Below, piece after piece: positions 58,801 through 64,000 of a DNA stretch of 64,000 bases. The position numbers and the translations under genes are program-made. The stretch lies in assembly GCA_944739405.2 (NCBI GenBank), contig OX123183.2, positions 120,102,331 through 120,166,330 on the forward strand. The letters run 5' to 3'. The notes below the pieces were generated by a model. That model was given only the letters and a program-made list of their open reading frames with translations, was not told the DNA's origin and did no database searches. How positions within the stretch are numbered: the stretch's first letter is position 1; the number at the start of each line of letters is the position of its first letter. Source of the stretch: Euclidia mi. Taxonomy: Eukaryota; Arthropoda; Insecta; Lepidoptera; Erebidae.

Positions 58801-61800
58801 AGAAGTGCAGTTAAGTTATTCTGATGTTTTCTCTCTAAGGGATATCTAGATAGGGAGGTAACGTCACATGATTTCATAACCTTTTTACCCTTTCTCGTCC
58901 TTATCACACTCTAAGAGGATCGATCCACAAATTACGTCACATGATTTTCATGACCTTTTTCGTCCTTATCACACTTTAAAGGTCGATCCATAAATTGCGT
59001 CACATGAGTTTCAAGACCTTTTTACGCTTTCCCGTCCTTATTACACTTTAAGGGACGATCCGTAAATTACGGCACATGATTTTCATGACCTTTTTACCTC
59101 TCTCCGTCATTGCTACAGCTGGTCCCTTCCATCGTCATCTCAGTGTTGATACAGTGTCAAACTTCGTAAACACCCAAAATGCGTGATAGAGGGCATGAAG
59201 TGGAATTTATGCTTAATTGGGAATGAAAAAAATATCTACCTTTGCAGTGATCGGTGGATTGCCCCCAGCTTCTATGAGCAGCACGTTCCAGTTTGTTATT
59301 TCGGTGAGTCTGTTCGCCAGCACGCAGCCCGCTGACCCGCCGCCAATCACTATGAAGTCGAATACTTGACCATCTGGAATGAGAAAGACCATTGGTATTT
59401 AATTGAAATTAAAAAATGTAATAAAAGGGGGCAAAGCGAAGAAGTGAATACAGAGAAATATTTATTGATGCTCGTCAATAATAAAAATTGGGCAAGTGCG
59501 AGTCGGACTCGCGCACGAAGAGTTCCGTACCATCAAAGAAAATCACGTTTGTTGTATGTATACTTAAATACTTTTTAGTTTCTACCTGTTTGTTAAGATC
59601 GAGTAACAAATTGCTTAAAATTACGTTTGTTGTATGGAAGCCCCCCTTCATTATAAACTTTTTTTAAAATTTAATTATTTATTTTGAAAGGTAATATACA
59701 ACTACATATACTGTGAAAATTTAAAGCGTCTACCTGTTACAGTTAGTACTTTTGAGCAAAAATACGAGAAAAAACATGTTTTTTGTATGGGCCCCCCCCT
59801 TAATATTACCATTTTTTTATTTTTAGTGTTTGTTGTTATAGCGGCAACCGAAATATAAGTATATTTTTCTTAAATTTCAGCTTTCTAGCTATCACGGATT
59901 ATGAGATACAGCCTGGTGTCAGACAGACGGACAGACAGACAGACAGGCAGCGGAGGCTTAGTAATAGGGTCCCGTTTTTTACCTTTTAGGTATGGTTTTT
60001 ATATATATTATACCTCTAAAAATGATCATAGGACAATATTTTGGGACAAAAACGTGCAGTTGTGCACATGATAACAATCTTAATATATAAAATCCTTGCG
60101 TTACTGACTGACTGACAGACACGCTACAGCCGAAACTATTGGGTGCAGGAAGCTGAAATTTAGCATGTATATTCCTAGGGGACCGTAGGGGTGCACTAAG
60201 AAGGGATTTCCTTGAAATTCCCACGGGAATGGCCAAACGGGTAAATTAAAAAAAAATGCAGGCGTAGCTGCTGGCGTCCTCTAGTCTCAGTATAATATTC
60301 GTATGCGATGCGTTCGTAGCAAAATTGATTACCATTAGAGTTCACTTAATTGGCAAACGCTATCCATACAAAAATGTTACCATTTACTATGGCTTCGCCC
60401 TTGCTGGTCAAACCTTAGAAATTACTAGAATTCAACAACAAATAAGTACCTATATAGTAGAGAGGCCGTCAAAATATAAACGATAGACATACATCCATAG
60501 ACTCACGCCTGTTTCCCGGAGGGGTAGGCAGAGACTACGGAACGTCATTTGCAACGATCCTGACATACCTATATTGCTTCATTCACTCCCATCAAGTTTC
60601 TCATGCATGCTCTTCTGTTAAGGGTACTTCTGACCTGTCCTTTTTTTAGGATGTCTCCAAACTGGTCAGAGAACGTCCGCCTTGGTCTTCCCCTTTGTCC
60701 TGTCCCATTCACACTTGCCTTATATATCTTCATTGTCAGTCTTTCGTCATCCATCCTCTCCATGTGCCCAAACCATCTCAACACTTGTTGTCACTACATC
60801 TTCTTATACCCCACACCACTCTCGTATCACACAATTCTTTACTCTGTCGGTAGACATACATAAATCTGTCATATACAGGTATGATCAAAGTCAAAATCGT
60901 TTATTCATCTAGGTCACAAGGTGACGCTTATGAACGTCAATTTTTTTAAATCGAATTACTTCATGTCATCAATGATCATCAATGAATCATCATGATCAAT
61001 TTCGACAGCAAGTAAATATGCGTTGAAGGGTCAAAAAGAGGTTTTCCTCAGTTTAAAAGGCATTCTCGGACCGCGGTTGCACAAGAAACGCTCTTTCGGA
61101 GTATTTTGGACATACAAAATTAAGGTTATAGCTACTAGCTAATATTAGATGACATTTTAGTGCAGGATAATATCATATTAACATCATTTCCTGACATAAC
61201 ATTTTTTATAGTTACTTGAATGACGAATAAAAACTAGAAAAAAATTAACAAATACCAGTTCTTTTAAATAGGTACCATAAAAAATAACCTTTCAGTCCGA
61301 ATTACGTAAGAAATCATATAGTATTTTATGGTACTATATTTAAGTTGCAGAGATTTGTTTATTTCTTACTGGCCAAGAAGTTAACCAGTTTGTAACACAA
61401 AAGATGTTTGTATTTTTAGCATCTCCACTATGGTAGTTTAAATAATCGCGTAAATGACGTCATGATACATAGGCGAAGATCTAGAGTTCACTAAATTGGC
61501 GAACTTTCATACGAAAAAAGCACAATTGATCATATATTTACGACACTATGACTTTACCCACACTGGTTAAATACTCGGAACTATTATAATAATATAGGTA
61601 CCTACCTCATTAATTCCACTTTCGCCCTTCCTTTCCAGTACAACACGGTCCGGTTTCACGGCAGAATAGATATCGTCTCGCACGAGACGGTTCGGTGCCT
61701 TGTATCATTATCATCATCAGCCTTTAACAGTCCAGGGCTGAACTAGGACTCTCCTTTGAAAGGAGGAATTGGCCACCTATACCACACTGGCCAAATGGGT

Positions 61801-62323
61801 TCGTATAGGGTTTGTATCAATTTTCCTTCTCTTACAGTGTTGTTCTCTGCATAATATGCTCCCTCTGTCGGCTCTTACGACACCTATGGGATGATATGGG
61901 GTTGTGACATTCCATATTCTTAATCCGTCATCACACGGACGCCTCATATCATTGCCAAACATAAAGACATGGAACTTGTTACTGCACATGTATTCCCTCC
62001 TTTTATCCTGGGTCTTTTAAGCGGGGCGTGAAAAGCTGTTCTCTAAGTCATCAAGGTGTGGGGCATAATGCCACAAAATTATATTGGAATGATTACCTTT
62101 AATTCTGGGACTCCATGACTGCTTAAGATCACCTGATATTACGCACGGAAAGGCAAGAATAAATAAAAAACTAGCACAAACCTTTGACTTGTGCCTGCGG
62201 TGGGAAATCATTTGCATCTAACTCCAAGATGTCGACAGAATGAAACAGCATCTGCATGATCTGTATCAACGGCCGAAGCGTATCCACATTCAGCATTGAC
62301 AGCAGACGCGTTAGAATATTCAT
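55871..62323 (-). CDS. GMC-family FAD oxidoreductase, - strand paralog
   Basis: Coding exons on the - strand are 62323-62182, 59373-59240 and 57415-55871, giving 606 aa. All splice sites are canonical. The ATG lies one base after an acceptor (TTGCTTCCAG), so a 5' non-coding exon is expected. The middle exon is 134 nt with phases 1 and 0, exactly as in the + paralog. FAD site: IGGGSAGCVLANRL (GxGxxG at 58-63). Signature 1: RGKMLGGSSGANYMFYVRG from residue 130. Signature 2: SAGAINSPQLLMLSGVG, 308-324. C-terminus: WHPSGTCAMG with His538 and SGNLNAP with Asn582. No breaks are seen. The last 70 residues are very close to the + gene, indicating a local inverted duplication. Introns contain a LINE end, a GGCAAGTGCGAG element, a Helitron, an RTE-like LINE piece and a tandem array. 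Substrate unknown. Confidence 0.9.
57416..58429. other. GMC second intron, AT-rich part
   Basis: Non-coding. It holds a (TTTA)n microsatellite at about 57781-57818 and otherwise nothing recognisable. Confidence 0.5.
58430..58655 (+). pseudogene. LINE 3' end (coding C-terminus plus tail)
   Basis: HRVPTKNLGAQANLTCKWCT and a stop at the end of ANKISR. Then GGCAATAGGCTCGCCACC, CCTCTGCCTACCCCTTCGGG and ACAGGCGTGAG with a TATG tail. Same element as 13195-13650 in opposite orientation. Confidence 0.65.
58863..59105 (+). repeat. Tandem repeat of ~63-73 bp, 3.5 units
   Basis: Units begin with G(T/G)CACATGA at 58863, 58936, 58999 and 59071. Each has CATGACCTTTT-like text, and the full units also have CCTTATCACACTTTAA and a CGATCC-(A/G)TAAATT end. 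It lies in a GMC intron. Confidence 0.85.
59485..59995 (+). repeat. 'GGCAAGTGCGAG' element
   Basis: Starts TGGGCAAGTGCGAGTCGGAC ... AGAGTTCCGTACC and ends CCCGTTTTTTACCTTTTAGG. Short copy close to 38465-38905. In a GMC intron. Confidence 0.8.
60078..60284 (+). mobile_element. Non-autonomous Helitron-like element
   Basis: 207 bp, TCTTAATATATAAAATCC to GGCGTCCTCTAG, between A and T. Nearly the same as 13781-13987. Confidence 0.7.
60485..60810 (-). pseudogene. RTE-like LINE ORF C-terminus and 3' tail
   Basis: The - strand reads LRWFGHMERMDDERLTMKIY, GQRGRPRRTFSDQFGDIL and RRACMRNLMGVNEA, a stop, VCQDRCK, a stop, then RSVVSAYPSGKQA and a final stop. The final coding bases are the same TCTGCCTACCCC...AAACAGGCGTGAG string that forms the SINE tail. 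The LRWFGH-ERM...GRPR signature is typical of endonuclease-RT LINE ends. 5'-truncated. Confidence 0.75.
60811..61706. other. GMC intron, nothing recognised
   Basis: AT-rich, no open frame of note. A CATCAATGATCATCAATGAA local repeat lies near 60965. Confidence 0.4.
61707..61945 (+). repeat. Interspersed repeat shared with 49345-49587
   Basis: Same order of blocks as at 49345 (CTTTGAAAGGAGGAATTGGC; TACAGTGTTGTTCTCTGC; TTAATCCGTCATCACACGG). Family unknown. Confidence 0.7.
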
Positions 62324-62582
62324 CCTGGAAGCAAACAACAATAATTTAATTCTTCTTTCTTCTTCTTTATCGTGTGAGGCAAACTCTAGTGTCGGCGTTT
62401 GCAGACCGCCCAAAGGCCAACGACAAGAACCGAGACCGACTTTACGTGCTTTAAGTGCGGCTTTATGTACCTTCTGAAGCATCAGATCGTGCCCTCCAGC
62501 AGATCTCTGATAAAATAAACGCCATACATGCCATCCAAGTGATCCTCTGTGAACGTTGCTTAACTTCATGTTAAATCACGCT

Positions 62583-62948
62583 CCATCATCCTCCTAGCGT
62601 TATCCCAGTTTTAAACCGGGGTCCGCTTACTAGTCTAACCGGATTTGGCTGAATATTAGCTTTTTCACGGGGCGACTGTCTGTCTGACCTCCGCAACCCG
62701 AGCGATATTCCATGGTTTAGACTAGTGTCAGTATATTTAGAAGGTACTCACGCCCTATAACGACTGACAAATATCTTCATGACAACCAGGACCGACGGTT
62801 TAACGTGCTCTCCGAGGCACGGGGCAAGCGATAATGAATAGTTCAATACGCACATAACTCCGAAAATTCAGTGGTGTGCGCCGTGGATTCGAACCCGATA
62901 CCCTCTGCATGGCAGTCTGTTGGTATCTCCACTAGGCTATCGTTGCTG
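62583..62948 (-). repeat. tRNA-derived SINE (family 2), reversed
   Basis: + strand runs from ATCCTCCTAGCGTTATCCCA to TGGTATCTCCACTAGGCTAT, with AATCACGCT at both flanks (TSD). It lies upstream of the - GMC coding start. Confidence 0.85.
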
Positions 62949-62959
62949 CAATCACGCTA

Positions 62960-64000
62960 TCAGCGAATAAAACTCTACCTTTTGCACTATAAAATTCTTA
63001 ATGTCATGTATTAATGTAATAGTTTATTTGCTACACGAGTTTTATTTGCTGTATCTGTAATATCTGTATACAATATCTTCCTATTGTTTACGTACGTACG
63101 TAATTTATGTATGTAGGTAAATTTTTATGTATTGTGAATTACTATAAAGAAAACATTTGTAAATTATACACATGCAATACCTATTGTTTATGTATACCTA
63201 CATATTTATGCATGTGTTGTCTATATGAAGGTTAATTTATATGTATGCATTTTAAATTTCTAATGGTTAACGGATTATCGTTTTTGTTCTACGTGTCAAT
63301 TTATTATACGAGAGATTATTTTTGACAAATAAAAACACAGTCAGACAAAGCTATTGTTGTCATTGCTTAGGTACGTCTTATTTTCATCTGAATGACTGGT
63401 CTCCTGTCACTGCCGCTGCGGTGTGTCAACGAATATCGCGGTGGTTTTAGTGGGTAGGCGAACATCTCCCTGAGTTACTCACACCCCCTCTGCCTCAAAA
63501 GATAAGCCCGTTATTTGAGTTTCCATCGTGAAAGCAAGAAAATATCAGCTGAACAGCAGTAACTATGAAATCATAAACATTTATTCACAATATATTAAAC
63601 AGTGTTATGCAAATTCAATATTTGGGTAAAAAAACAGCAATAATAATTATGTAAATTGAACAGCATTTTTAGAATTATTCTGGTGTCAACTTACAGACGT
63701 AAGGAAAATGTCAGTAGAACATATTAAACATTTTAATATTTTTACATTATTATTTCATTCTGTGATTGTAAATGAATGGATATGTAGGTAACAGTAAATA
63801 TTTATTTATTTCCATAAAACAAATAACAATTGGAGATATTATTAAAGATATAAATTAAGACTTAAAATAATTTAATAATTAAATTAAAACTTAATATTTA
63901 CAATCGGAACAAACATTTTTCAAATAATAAGCGCAATTCTCAAGTAATAAATGTAGTCTAAATTATTATTATTTGACGTGGTCTAAGCCGCAAACGTTAT
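62960..64000. other. AT-rich end of window, no gene seen
   Basis: No coding family or repeat recognised; TATGTA-rich near 63100-63250. It could hold the - GMC promoter, but no motif supports that. Confidence 0.4.

Noticed and set aside
62324..62569. Upstream extension of the 132-codon - strand frame
   Set aside because: A clear acceptor one base before ATG 62323 and the matching structure of the + paralog place the coding start there.
1..64000. CRISPR arrays or bacterial operons
   Set aside because: No regularly spaced identical short repeats with unique spacers; genes are spliced and the repeats are insect transposons.

Overview
The window is eukaryotic, AT-rich and almost certainly from a moth or butterfly. 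The evidence is spliced genes with GT/AG introns, dense tRNA-derived SINEs whose 3' ends match a LINE, non-autonomous Helitron-like elements with CTAG ends, and remnants of P-like/THAP, pogo-like, hAT and piggyBac transposons. The order-level assignment is inference from repeat types and gene families; no species can be named. I found no CRISPR array, rRNA or free-standing tRNA gene.

Host genes are few. (1) Positions 1-10682 carry the 3' end of a fatty acyl-CoA reductase (FAR) gene on the + strand. Three consecutive exons lie at 5023-5129, 5618-5747 and 7258-7483. The last exon is also present at 811-1036, because 1-4235 and 6448-10682 are an apparently perfect direct duplication (offset 6447 bp). 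(2) Positions 48947-62323 hold two paralogous GMC-family FAD oxidoreductase genes in convergent, tail-to-tail orientation. The + gene (48947-54046) gives 603 aa and the - gene (62323-55871) gives 606 aa. Each has three coding exons with the same intron phases and a 134-nt middle exon. Both look intact and should use the same chemistry (FAD, active-site His/Asn pair). (3) A possible terminal exon of an unrecognised small membrane protein lies at 46684-46896.

The rest is mobile DNA. Region 1-15.6 kb has the duplication, a pogo-like transposase remnant, an element of about 2.2 kb encoding half a THAP finger, a Helitron and inverted interspersed repeats. Region 18.6-24.7 kb has a MITE with TIRs, a tandem duplication carrying the second half of a THAP finger, and a TIR-flanked element with a P-like transposase tail. 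Region 26-36.3 kb is a nest: a Jockey/CR1-type LINE broken by a hAT MITE (8-bp TSD) and by a 1.46-kb element with 315-bp tandem repeats, followed by a decayed piggyBac, all bounded by a 95-bp direct repeat. Region 37-38.9 kb has the intact-length THAP-exon element with 8-bp TSD. Region 42.5-45.7 kb is a second decayed LINE (- strand), itself interrupted. SINEs and Helitrons also sit in the GMC introns.

Coordinates of exons with clear splice sites and of elements with TSDs are base-exact readings. Other repeat boundaries are approximate. Everything was read by eye.
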